The notes under the pieces: model-generated
Told to the model about the DNA's origin: nothing
What the model saw: the letters and a program-made list of their open reading frames with translations, nothing else
Databases searched by the model: none
In this document: positions 1 to 10,399 of the stretch, piece by piece
How positions within the stretch are numbered: the stretch's first letter is position 1
Layout of the letters: each line of letters starts with the position of its first letter
Assembly: GCA_003117195.1 (NCBI GenBank)
Contig: BDSI01000208.1
Span: 1 to 64,000, forward strand
DNA length: 64,000 nt
Source of the DNA: Eudorina sp. 2006-703-Eu-15
Taxonomy: Eukaryota > Chlorophyta > Chlorophyceae > Chlamydomonadales > Volvocaceae
Reading direction: 5' to 3'
Program-made: the position numbers and the translations under genes

Positions 1-340
1 ATCCATCCATCCATCCATCCATCCCATCCATCCATCCATCCATCCATCCATCCCATCCATCCATCCATCCATCCATCCATCCATCCATCCATCATCCATC
101 CATCCATCCATCCATCCATCCCATCCATCCATCCATCCATCCATCCATCCATCCATCCATCCATCCATCCATCCATCCATCCATCCATCCATCCATCCAT
201 CCATCCATCCATCCATCCATCCATCCATCCATCCATCCATCCATCCATCCATCCATCCATCCATCCATCCATCCATCCATCCATCCATCCATCCATCCAT
301 CCATCCATCCATCCATCCCCATCCATCCCCATCCATCCAC
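1..340. repeat. (CCAT)n tetranucleotide microsatellite
   Basis: Nearly pure CCAT repeats fill the left edge, with a few phase slips near 24, 51, 92 and 120 and CCCC interruptions near 317-330. The tract probably continues beyond the window. It ends in a pyrimidine-rich stretch that leads straight into the kinase exon acceptor at 360, so it most likely lies inside an intron of that gene. Confidence 0.95.
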
Positions 341-360
341 CGCCCACCCCGCCCATCCAG

Positions 361-1109
361 GTGCTCCACATTGGCGGCCAGATCGCCGCGGCGCTTGAGT
401 ACCTGCACCCCACCATCGTGCACCGGGACCTGAAGGTGCGCGATTACGGTACCCAAGCAGACTTTGTTATCTACTGCTCGCCAATTTCCTACACCCACGG
501 ACCCACCGACCCCACACGCACGAGGGCGGGTGGCCGGTCGGGGGCTCGTCGGGGCAGTCCTGTGCTCGTGCTCTGCCAATCGTGCTGACGGTACCGTCGC
601 GATGCCGCGCCAAGGCACCATGCCAACCCGGGTACCGATGGGTTGCTGCGTCGTTACAGTCGTCGGGTTTACGTTGCACGCTGGACCAGAGGACTTGGAC
701 CGACTCAGATACTCGCTTGTAGTCCCCGGTCTGAGAGCCGTTGGAATGACCCTCCAGTGACACCAGCTCAGACTGCTGGACACGCCCAGCCGGCGGCAAA
801 GCCTATCAGCCAAGTCACTCTGGTGTAACTTGGCTGCACCGGCCAGCGAGGCCCAGTCGCGGGCTCCTCCCCGCCTGGGCCTTCCAAGCGGCCCCTTGGA
901 AACATGGCAGTTACTCGCCGCTCTGGCTGGGGTCGTAATGCCTGCTCTCTGTCTGCTGATATCCATCCCATGTCTCGCCTATCGCGTTGTCTTGTGACAT
1001 TGCTCCATGCACCCCTGCACCCGTGACGTAATCCCGCCCACGCGCTGGCGCTTTGACACTTTCGGCGGTAATCTGCCTCTTGCATGTCACGCACTCCTGT
1101 TCTGCCCGC

Positions 1110-1208
<99 letters not shown>

Positions 1209-4200
1209 ATGGGGCGGGTTAGCGCCCCGGCCAGTGTCGGCCCGGCAGATATGTAACGATTCACACACACACACGCACACACACACACACACACGTCTGG
1301 GTTCGGTCGGTCGTGTTTCTTTGTTAACCACACACCGCCGGTTTGGGCGGGTTTATCAGATAACCACACGCCTGCCTTGCCTGTGAACGATCGCACGCCC
1401 GCAGCCCGCCAACGTGCTGATCAACAATCCGGATGAGGACTTCCCGGTCGTCAAGCTGACGGTGGGTGCAACGGTGTGTGTTCAGCCATGTGAGGAACCC
1501 ATGTGTGTGAGCACGCACGTGGCGAGCGTTTTTATGTATGACCGTCATAGACCACCCGGAAGTGGCGGCCCTAGACGGGCAGGAGTGTCGGCAGCAGCAG
1601 GAGGAAGCAAAACAACGAGATACGGTATCCGCCTCGCCTTCGCTGCTGTGCAACCTTCCATAGCTGCCGTATTTCGATACCTTGCCTGGTGCCGGTGTAC
1701 ACACGCACGCACACACGCACGCACGCGCGCACACATACCGCTCCAGTTCAGGCGGATCTTCCTGGTTGAATCCCCAACACATACAGGACTTTGGACTGTC
1801 CGCCTCCGAGCCGCCACCACCCTGGCCACTCTGCATCCGGAGGCGGGTACCCCCAACTATCTGGCCCCGGGTGAGTGATGCATCAGCGCATCAGGGGCAC
1901 CAGGGTGTGTGTTTAGAGAAGAAACCCGCCCGACCCAAACCAAGCACCAGTATACTTATACCAGGGTATGTGTGTGTAAGAGAACCGAGCTGTGAGAGAA
2001 GAGGAGTGCAGCTCGACAGTTGTCTGTGGGGGATTCGGGTGGGTGTCGGTGTTATTCGGCGGGCAGGAGTGTGTGTTCACCGAGATTTCCGCCCGAACAG
2101 GAGTGCGTGTGTAAGAAGGCTGAGTCGCAAGGAGTCCGCCTGCCGTCACGGAATGCAAGCACTGCAACGCAAGAGACACGGTATTACCCGTCCGCGTGCT
2201 CGTCCGCTAACATGCGCCGATGTGGCCGCCGTTGCCGGACCTGCACCGCGCCCCGGGCCCACCTCCGTGTCCACTAACAAGCATGCCCCTACCGGTCTTC
2301 GCGTACACGCGTCCTGTTCTGCCGTACCCCCTGACACCCGCAGAGTGCTACGACACGTCTCAGCGCACCGTGCTGCACCAATCGGTGGGCTGCGCGCATG
2401 GGGGGTCCGTGGGTCCGTGCCGCGGACTCTGTTTTTAATGAGACAGAAACCCGCCCAGAACCGCCCAGGCCTTGGGCTGTGTGTTTGTCCGTCCGCTGCT
2501 TCGTTCGTCCGTAGCATGGGTTGCTTCGCTCCCTAGCGCACCGCGCACATCAATAATACTTTTGAGCGCAGGATATGTTCAATCAGGGGGTTCATAAGCA
2601 ACAGCTCAGACACACCGGGGGTGCTGGTGGTCTGGGCTGTACCATACGGTGTGCGCAAGGGCGTTCGTGCCCTCATGGCTCTCTGTCGATCGCCTGACAC
2701 CTGCTGCTCGCGGCCGTCCACATCGCGCAGGACATGTACAGCCTGGGGGTGCTGATCTGGGCCATGCTGACAGGCGCAAGGCCCTGGCAGGTGCGGGATC
2801 CAGGGAAGCGAGGCCGGGAGTGCGGGATCCAGGGAAGCGAGGCCGGGAGTGCGGGATCCAGGGAAGCGAGGCCGGGAGTGCGGGATCCAGGGAAGCGAGG
2901 CCGGGAGTGCGGATCCAGCACCCCATCAGTATCCGGTTATCTGTACCTGCTTTGAGCACGCACCCAGGAAGGCCACACGTTTGGGGAACGCCCTGGTCGG
3001 ATGAAGCAAGAGAACGCGCATGCCTGGTTTCTCAACTCCAGATTGCGAGGTTCGCTCTCCTGATCATGATCATTGCGAGGTTCGCTCTCCTGATTGGTCG
3101 GGCGATCTTTCCCGAAACACAAAATGCCCGTACCTTTGTACCGCGACATGCAATCAACACGGGTTGTATGTACTGGTTGGACGCGAGTCATTACCGACTG
3201 CCCTCGGCCGCTCTTGCATACATACCTACAATTGTTCATTACATACGTGCCTGCCCTCCTGTACTCAGGGCTGCTCCATCGCGGCAGTCGCGTACAAGGT
3301 TGCCGTGCTGGGCGAGCGGCCGCCCCTGGAGCAGCTCAGCAAGCGGCGCTGCCGCCCCGTCTGCGGCAGCTGGTGCGGCAGTGCTGGGACGTGGACCCCT
3401 TGCGGCGGCCGGCGGCGGCGGAGGCCGCCAAGGAGCTCGGCGCGATGCTGAGGCTGCACCTGGAGGCGCGGCCCTCGCCAAGACACTGTCCTACGGCGCC
3501 TCCGGTGGCCTGTCTGCTGCCCTGGGGCCCGGCGGCGCCGGCGGCGGCTCCCGACGCAGTCTCTGGACGGTAGCCGCAAAGACGGACAGCGGCGTCATGG
3601 CGGACGGACAGTCGCCGGAGGTGGTTCCGGAGCTCATAGTCCCCGCGGGAGGGGCTGACCCGCACGGCCCGCCGGCGGCGCAGGGTCGAGCTGCCGGCGG
3701 CGCGGCTCCCAGGGCGGATGCGGCGGCGGGGCCGGGCGCTGCGGCGGCGGAGATGGCACCTGCTGGCGGCAGCAAGGCAGCCAAAGCAGCAGCAGCAACG
3801 GGTGCAGCGACGGCGGGTGCAGCCATGCCAGCCGCGGAGTCCGTGACCGGATGGGTCCGCGCCACGACTGCCGCTGCTGCTGCCGCAGCAGCCGAGAACC
3901 TGCGGGCCGGCGTGGCCCCACTGGCCGCCAGCGTCGTGCCGCCACCGCCCGCGGAGTTCGGAGGGGTGCCGCCTGATGCTCACGTGCTCACGACGGCGCA
4001 CCGGCCCCCTGGCAGCAGCGGAGGCGACCCAGCGGAGATCGAGTCGCCGTTCTTTGTCGCCGCCGGCTCGCAGCGGGACACCGTGGGGAGCCCGTTGGTA
4101 CGCGCAGCTGGGTCGCTGCCGCGGAGGGGGGCTAGTAGCGGCGGTGGGTACGGTGCCGCCATGGCCGCTGGTCCTGCTGCTGTTGCTGCTGCTGCTGCTA

Positions 4201-4391
4201 CCGCTGCCCTAGCTGCGGTGGCACCACGGGGCAGCGTCGGCGGAGGGCGAGGCCACGCCTATGAAGCCCGACCGCCGGCCACAGCAACGAGCGGCATCAG
4301 TCCCAGCTCCTGTTCATCGTCCTCCGTCGGGACGTTGTCGTACGGCGTCATCACCGAGCAGCTGGCTGGGCTCGAGCTTGAGATTGAGTAG
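361..4391 (+). CDS. TKL-type protein kinase, 5' partial, with three apparent 1-base deletions
   Basis: C-terminal part of a Ser/Thr or dual-specificity (tyrosine-kinase-like) protein kinase. Supported exons are 361-435, 1405-1461, 1787-1870, 2344-2384, 2731-2790 and 3269-4391. They read, in order: catalytic loop [27 protein letters not shown] with the E restored across the next intron; [10 protein letters not shown] (subdomain IX); [19 protein letters not shown]; and WDVDPLRRP (subdomain XI). A low-complexity Ala/Gly/Pro tail runs to a stop at 4391. The ATP-binding lobe is missing and should lie left of the window. The frame breaks three times, near 1799-1801, near 3344 and near 3466-3474. 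Each break is repaired by adding one base in a short G or C run, so it looks like a homopolymer deletion: assembly error, or a decaying gene. The substrate cannot be inferred. Confidence 0.8.
1112..1294. repeat. (CA)n microsatellite split by a 60-bp unique module
   Basis: (CA)n at about 1112-1206 and 1261-1294 flanks a non-repetitive module at 1207-1260 that carries GCGCCCCGGCCAGTGTCGG. The same module, inverted and almost identical, lies at 9187-9247 next to a (TG)n tract. This copy lies in the first visible kinase intron. Confidence 0.9.
1904..1950 (+). repeat. Intronic GTGTTTAGAGAAG/CCCGCCCGACCC repeat copy
   Basis: A short dispersed motif, GTGTTTAGAGAAG followed by AAACCCGCCCGACCC and AAACC, lies just inside the kinase intron that starts at 1871. 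Close copies lie in introns of other genes (21661, 28922, 44305) and in a variant form at 2428 and 12236. An inverted variant lies at 1295-1334. Confidence 0.7.
2428..2475 (+). repeat. Variant copy of the intronic GTTTAATGAGA/CCGCCCAG repeat
   Basis: A TTTTTAATGAGA ... ACCCGCCCAGAACCGCCCAG segment lies in the kinase intron 2385-2730. It matches the variants at 12236-12290 (rhomboid intron) and 28922-28966 (PUB gene intron). Confidence 0.6.
2792..2907 (+). repeat. 29-bp minisatellite, four perfect copies
   Basis: Four head-to-tail copies of a 29-base unit (TGCGGGATCCAGGG... ...GGCCGGGAG) begin one base into the kinase intron that starts at 2791. The splice donor itself is therefore part of the repeat and each unit carries a GTGCGG-like donor. 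This may cause slippage or alternative donor use. Confidence 0.95.
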
Positions 4392-7054
4392 CTGCCTTGC
4401 TGGCTGGCTGGGCGAGCTGGCTGGCTGGGCGAGCGAGCTCACGAATTCGATGGGCGACACGGGCGCACAGGAGGTGTGACGCTTTTGCGTGAGAGTTGGA
4501 TATTAGCTGTCATAATATGTTTACCGGCCCGGCCTCCAGCAGAGGCGACGCAGGGGGCTGTGTACGTCAGGACTGTAGGTAGCGAGGCCCACTGCTGCCT
4601 GTTGGGTGTCGAGCCAGTGCACCCCGAAACGAGCTCACTGCTGGCGCGGTGGCGCGGCAGATGATCAGGCGGGCATGGGCTCAGCACAGGTGACGTGCCC
4701 GCGTCCTACGCATCCGTCGCCCTCTAGGTCCCTCTAGGTGGTGTTCACGTCCGTTTACCGTAGTTTCCTCAACCTACTTGGCCCCGGTTGACCCGGACGG
4801 CAGGGTCATGAATCATCCCTGCCGTGTAGGCTCTGTCGGTGGCTTCAATAAATCGCAATGCTGCAATGGCCCGATTCACTGCTGCATTGTCTGGTCGATG
4901 CTCGTGACCTCAAGTTCGTCGAGTACTGCCAATTACAATAATGTGCTTGCGCGGGTGCATGCGTGGGTGAATCACCACAACGCGGTGGGGTTTGTGTCCA
5001 TGCACATCATTCTTGTGTACAGACCTGCTAAGAGACCCGCTGAGGCGCCAGCGCGACACGCCACCTACCGCGCACACGTAGCTGGGTGACCACTCTGCTG
5101 TTTGCACGCACATGGCACTTGGCACTCACCTGGCCTACCTGCCGGCCGCCGCCTGCGTGGAGGGTCGCGTCGGCGTCCGTGCGTGACGCGCCCGCCGGCC
5201 CCCGCGCCGTGCGTGCTCTTGACCGTGGTCCACAGCACGCATGGCAATCGATCCACCGGCGGCCTGCCAGGGGTCATGACACTCTTGCATGTATTGGTGC
5301 GTGCGTCGGGGTGTTGTCCTACGCGCGCGGATTCGGCGATACGGACGCTGCACACACAACGCGTGCGAGGTCGCGTGCGGGGCGGTCCATTCCTCGCGCG
5401 CGCGCGCGTGTGTGTGTTACCCCCGACTGCACGATGCGATTGATGTCGGATAAGTTTCGCGGAGGATAAGGATGGGTTGTGGGTTTATTAACCACGAAGA
5501 GGTGGTTTGTGTGCGTTGTCCAGCATTATCGGCCACACATCCGCCGGCCTTGGTCTCTTGCTATTACCTGCGAATTTTGGTGTGTGGATGTGTGCGCATG
5601 CGTGTGTGGGCGTGTATGTGTGCGTGTGCGAGTCACCCGCCCGAACCACTCAGTCCCATGACTTACCAGGCAACCTGCACTATACATACCAAAGGTGCGG
5701 CGACAAAGCGCAAGCGGCAAACAAAGCAAGACGACCGCGCCACCCCACCGGTGTTCCTTGTGCGCGTGGGTGTGTTCTTTGTCCTATCTTCGGTGTTATT
5801 AAGGCGGCGTGCGTGACATATGCAAGGCGCGTAGCTGCGCCCTAGGACGCTCGTATGTGAGTATTATTGCCCATTCCCAACCCTAAACCCTAATCTCATG
5901 GAAAGGAAAGGCTGCGGACGGACGGGTCGTCGCCAGTGCGGTGTCGGTTGTCGGTTGGAGCTCTGAGGCCGGGCACCCGTGCTGATGCAGTGCTGACGGG
6001 GATTGCCGCCCGGCCGCTGCTACGGGACTTCTGTCGTGCCTGGCCACTTGACCTCAACACCACAACGCGGCGCGATGTGTGCGAGTGGCGGGCGCGGCAA
6101 CTCCCCTCCCGGAACTGGATTCACCTGCGATCCAAACGCCGCCGCCTAAACAGACGACGGTTGGTGGCGAGCGCCGCCATCGTACGGCACCCAACCAAGC
6201 TAAGCTCGAGCACTGAAGCCCTGCGGTCCGTGAGGGAGGCACGGAGCGTGCGCGTCCGTCACTGGGGGAGGTTGGGGTGCGTGAATGCTCGGTCTGCCTC
6301 GCTTTGGATGTGGTTGTTGTTGGCGGTAACTGCGCTCGGATGCGACCAGGAGGGAGCTGCGAATGAAGAGGGTGCGTGTACTCTGCCTCTGTACTTTGCC
6401 TGTGTACTCTGCCTGAACCCTATGTCGGCGCCGGGTAGGTATTGGCCGGCGATGGGCATATGTGTGTGTTACTTAAGCAGGCATATGTTTGTGTGTCATT
6501 CTAAATAAAGACGTTCATCCCGAATATATTATTAATGTGTGGATGCGACCACCCTGGGCGGCGGCGGGCGGCGGCAGAAGACGGACGGTTGGGCGGCTAT
6601 GTTACCGTCCCGTGCTGGAAAAGAAAAGACACGCCGCCGGCACTCCCATCGTTCTGGGTTCGTGTTTAATTTTCAAACTTGATATTCAACCTTGATATTC
6701 AACCTTGATTCCCATCCACAGAGGGCGCGAGTGATGGACCGTTGATGCGCACTCGCACTTGATGTGTTCAGCAGATAGGCAAAACCCCGCCCGCCCGTAC
6801 CATATATGTTTTGACGGCGTGTGTGACGTTGCAGCTGCTGTTGATCCCAAACACACCGACGTGTTTGCGCTGCAACTGCCTGATTATGTCGAATGTGGGC
6901 GAGGGGTGGTGGCGCCGGACCCCCCGTGCTTCAGTACGTGTTTAGGAAAGAAGTGTGTGTGTGTGTGTGTATGTATATATATATACTCCGCCCGTATGTG
7001 TGTCGTTGTCGTCAGCCGGCGCGCGGAGCGGCGGGCTGCGTCGTCACGTGGGAA

Positions 7055-7563
7055 TACACGGCACACGGCACACGGCACACGGCACACGGCACACGGCACA
7101 CGGCACACGGCACACGGCACACGGCACACGGCACACGGCACACGGCACACGGCACACGGCACACGGCACACGGCACACGGCACACGGCACACGGCACACG
7201 GCACACGGCACACGGCACACGGCACACGGCACACGGCACACGGCACACGGCACACGCACACGGCACACGGCACACGGCACACGGCACACGGCACACGGCA
7301 CACGGCACACGGCACACGGCACACGGCACACGGCACACGGCACACGGCACACGGCACACGGCACACGGCACACGGCACACGGCACACGGCACACGGCACA
7401 CGGCACACGGCGCACGGCACACGGGCACACGGCACACGGCACACGGCACACGGCACACCGGCACACGGCACACGGCACACGGCACACGGCACACGGCACA
7501 CGGCACACGGCACACGGCACACGGCACACCGGCACACGGGACACCGGCACACGGCACACGGCA
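7055..7563. repeat. Heptanucleotide (GGCACAC)n satellite, about 70 copies
   Basis: A nearly pure 7-base unit repeats for about 500 bp. Single-base slips occur near 7255, 7411, 7423, 7458 and 7529-7546. Because 7 is not a multiple of 3, every frame on both strands stays open with a repeating peptide (TAHGTRH or PCAVCRV type), producing spurious long ORFs. Confidence 0.97.
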
Positions 7564-8125
7564 CCGATGCAAGCACGAGGCGGCACCGATAAATGTAGGT
7601 ATTGAATCAGCGAGGCGGCCCCAACGAGACGACTACCTGTGGGCCGTCTCGTTAGGGCCCGCCGTGTGTGCGAATACACACATCCGTTCCTTTTCTAAAT
7701 ACACATCCGTCGGCGGCGATGAGCGGCAGGCGAGCGGGTCTGTCTGGGTTGCGCGCGTGTGTGCGTGTGTGTACTTGCATGCATGCATGCATGGTCAGTG
7801 CTGCGTCTTGTGCTGCGTCTTGTGCTTCTAGGTGCTTGCTTTGATCGCATGCCCGAGGGCCCTACGGCTTATGTGAATGTGTCAGTTAGTGGGGTACTGG
7901 TATGCAGCCCCGACCTTGTAACAAGTCCTTATGTCTCTGCACGTCACTGCATAGTCGTAATCGTTACAAGGTGGACCCGAGTCCCGACCAGTACATGTCA
8001 GTACCGGAGCATGTCAGAACACGTCCGCACATGTCAGTACGAAGGCACCCTTTGCACGGGCTGGGCCGATTGGGCTGGACACGGGGCTTTGCTGTCGACA
8101 TGGCGCACGCGTTGTGGTTATTATT

Positions 8126-8172
8126 AAGGATGTTACAGCGGACCCCGCGGGTCATCGGTGACAGCCGAAGCT
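8126..8172 (+). repeat. Dispersed repeat family B copy
   Basis: This segment carries GATGTTACAGCGGACCCC, GCGGGTCATCGGTGACAGCC and then CCTCACCA. Related copies lie at 8446-8510, 33470-33540 (inverted), 39845-39890, 40108-40165, 41320-41390 (inverted), 44990-45025, 45378-45420 and 48960-49020. Confidence 0.75.
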
Positions 8173-9055
8173 TCCTCACCATACACACGTTGTGGTTGCA
8201 TGAGCCCCTGCTCTGCTGCGTTAGGCGGCAGCATTTCAGCGCCTAGGGTTTATTCTGACTCAGTTTATTCTGATTCACAGCTGCCTCAAGACCCGCCCCA
8301 CGCCACGACAACGTTATGGGCCGGCGGGTTGCTTGCTACTGCCGTTTCCGCGGCAGCCTGGGGCCGCTTTCGCGCGGCAGCGCTACAGCAGCTGGGGCTA
8401 CCTAATAATCTTCGTGGCCGTCGCTGTTCACACCCTGTCGGCATGGTGTTTCAGTGCACCCCGTGTGGTCTGGCCATCCGGGTGATACGTGACAGCCGTA
8501 GCCTCACCCTGTCGGCGCCGGTCATCGCGCATTCGGAGTTCCCGATGGCTAACCCTGGATGTCGGCTCTTCCCATCATTGTGAAGCAGCATTCACCAAGC
8601 GTTGGAGTTTTCACCCACAAATAGGGAACGTGAGCTGGGTTATGGGTAACGTCGTCATGCATCAGCGGTCTCGCTACAGGCCCTCGTCCTCGCGGCCCAG
8701 TCCTCCATCAGACACACCCGCACACATACACACATGCGGCATTCATACACCAGCCCGGCCTCGCTCCTTACCCGTCCAAAGGTGTGCGATTGTAACGCAC
8801 GCCCGCCCGCGGCCCCTTTCTTTGTCACGGTATTGGTGATGATGTTTCGGTGGCCCGGCCCTGCTGGCGCCTGCGGCTGTCAGCGTCCCGCGCTGGCGCC
8901 TGGCTCGCCCGCTTCCTTCCACAGCCCGACGCGGGACTGCGATCAGGGGCCCCCCTCACTCATCCGCAGAGAGGAGCAGAGGAGCTCTGGTGTGAAACGA
9001 AACTGAGCCGCGAGAAGCGAAGTCCAGCGGAATAGGCGACACAGGCGACGGAGGC

Positions 9056-9119
<64 letters not shown>

Positions 9120-9139
9120 TATGTGTATGTGTGTGTGTG

Positions 9140-9192
<53 letters not shown>

Positions 9193-9247
9193 CGTTACAT
9201 ATCTGCCGGGCCGACACTGGCCGGGGGCGCTAACCCGCCCCATACGG
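9056..9247. repeat. (TG)n microsatellite plus inverted copy of the 60-bp module
   Basis: A (TG)n tract at about 9056-9189 with TATG interruptions is followed directly by the module at 9187-9247. That module is the reverse complement of 1207-1267, differing mainly by one extra C. A microsatellite and unique module moving together suggests one mobile or recombining unit rather than chance. Confidence 0.9.
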
Positions 9248-9610
9248 GAGACCGCCGAAGCACTTTCCCCCGGATACGGGGAAAGGGGCGTAAGGGGCCT
9301 CTGTCCCCTCGCTCTCAACCAAGGGCGCGTGCCCGATCCCCGAGGATCGGTGACCGCTGTGCCCCCTCAAGGGAGTGGGCGAAGGCCCATCCCGGGCGGT
9401 CTGCGCCTCACAGTCCGCTGTTCAACCTCCTCAAGTCCTTGCAGCACCCAGGGCGCGTTTCGGAGGCGCGCCCCTGCTTGGTGCGGTAAAACTAGCCTGG
9501 TCCCGCGTCCCAACCTAATCGTACTAGCTAGGGTTGCACCCTCCGGCAGGCCTGCCTGCCCAGCTGAGCCAGAGCGAGGCGTCTCGCACGCGTCAGGCCT
9601 TGCTGGGTCC

Positions 9611-9611
<1 letters not shown>

Positions 9612-9652
<41 letters not shown>
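9612..9652. repeat. (TG)n microsatellite
   Basis: About 20 uninterrupted TG dinucleotides in intergenic DNA. Confidence 0.95.
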
Positions 9653-9654
<2 letters not shown>

Positions 9655-10399
9655 ATATCGGGGCTGCCGGATGCGCACAGGCACAGAGGCCTCCACACAC
9701 AAGCACGCGCGGGATGGGATTGGGCGGCTCGGGCGGATTGCTCTCACCTAACAACACAAGCAACATGCATCGTCCCCCCCTGCGCACGGACCCTCACCAA
9801 ACCCACACTGGGTACCCCCGCTCCGGACCACGGCCGTGCTCCCGACCCGACAGGGCCGAACCGACCGCCCCGCGCGCCTTCCACCCACATTCTACCGCAC
9901 CGTGTCGTACGCGCGTACCATACTGCAACGGATGCAGGCACGGTCGGCATCATCACTGCGAGCTGCTCCTGCCCCTGCGCGACCCTGTCCCGCCCTGCCC
10001 GGCATCGACATACACTGAACGCATTTCGCTTTGATGTTTCACTCGTACAGCACGTACATGCCGCTCACCACCCGCGCTCCCGGCACGACGCCGCCACGTG
10101 TTCCCCACCTGCGGTCCCTCGCTCCCTCACAACACATTCTTCCACAACAGTGCGCTCGGTGCGTATGCTTTCCATGAACACCACATTGAACATCTTTCGT
10201 ACTTTGCAGGCGGCACCAAGCCACCTAGCGAAAGCATTGTGGTTGCTCGTCCGTACACGGATTCCACTGCATGTGTGTATGCGGCAGGCATACCGGCACG
10301 GGCCTCTTCAGAGCATCACACACAGCCAGCCAGCCAGCCAGGAAGCCAGCCAGCCAGAAAGATAGCGTGCAGGCTCCTCTGCGTGCCCGCGCTGAGCTG

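Larger units (their letters stand above)
4392..10399. other. Intergenic, repeat-rich region between kinase and rhomboid genes
   Basis: No gene is supported here. The region contains a GGCT-rich stretch just after the kinase stop (4397-4438), a short telomere-like stretch (CCCTAAACCCTAA, about 5881-5894), a 7-bp satellite (7055-7563), (TG)n tracts (9056-9189, 9612-9652), a GCATGCAT run near 7778-7791, and copies of dispersed repeats at 7958-7990 (family A) and 8126-8172 and 8446-8510 (family B). The longest non-repeat open frame, 5936-6508, has no coding-like composition or family match. Kinase and rhomboid genes converge on this region. Confidence 0.6.

Noticed and set aside
5880..5894. Telomeric repeat (CCCTAAA)
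   Set aside because: Less than two full units; too short to indicate a chromosome end or a telomere relic.
6309..6375. Short hydrophobic start (MWLLLAVTALGC) as a signal-peptide exon
   Set aside because: No downstream exon in phase was found and the surroundings are repeats. Unlike the SRCR signal-peptide exons, nothing supports it.
5936..6508. 190-codon plus-strand open frame
   Set aside because: Composition is irregular, with no splice context, no domain and no start context. It lies in repeat-rich intergenic DNA.
7055..7563. Possible CRISPR-like array
   Set aside because: A 7-base unit with no spacers in a eukaryotic nuclear genome. It is a satellite.
6884..7831. Several long frames on both strands with TAHGTRH or PCAVCRV repeats
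   Set aside because: They are simply the 7-mer satellite, which cannot generate stops. Not a cysteine-rich or collagen-like gene.
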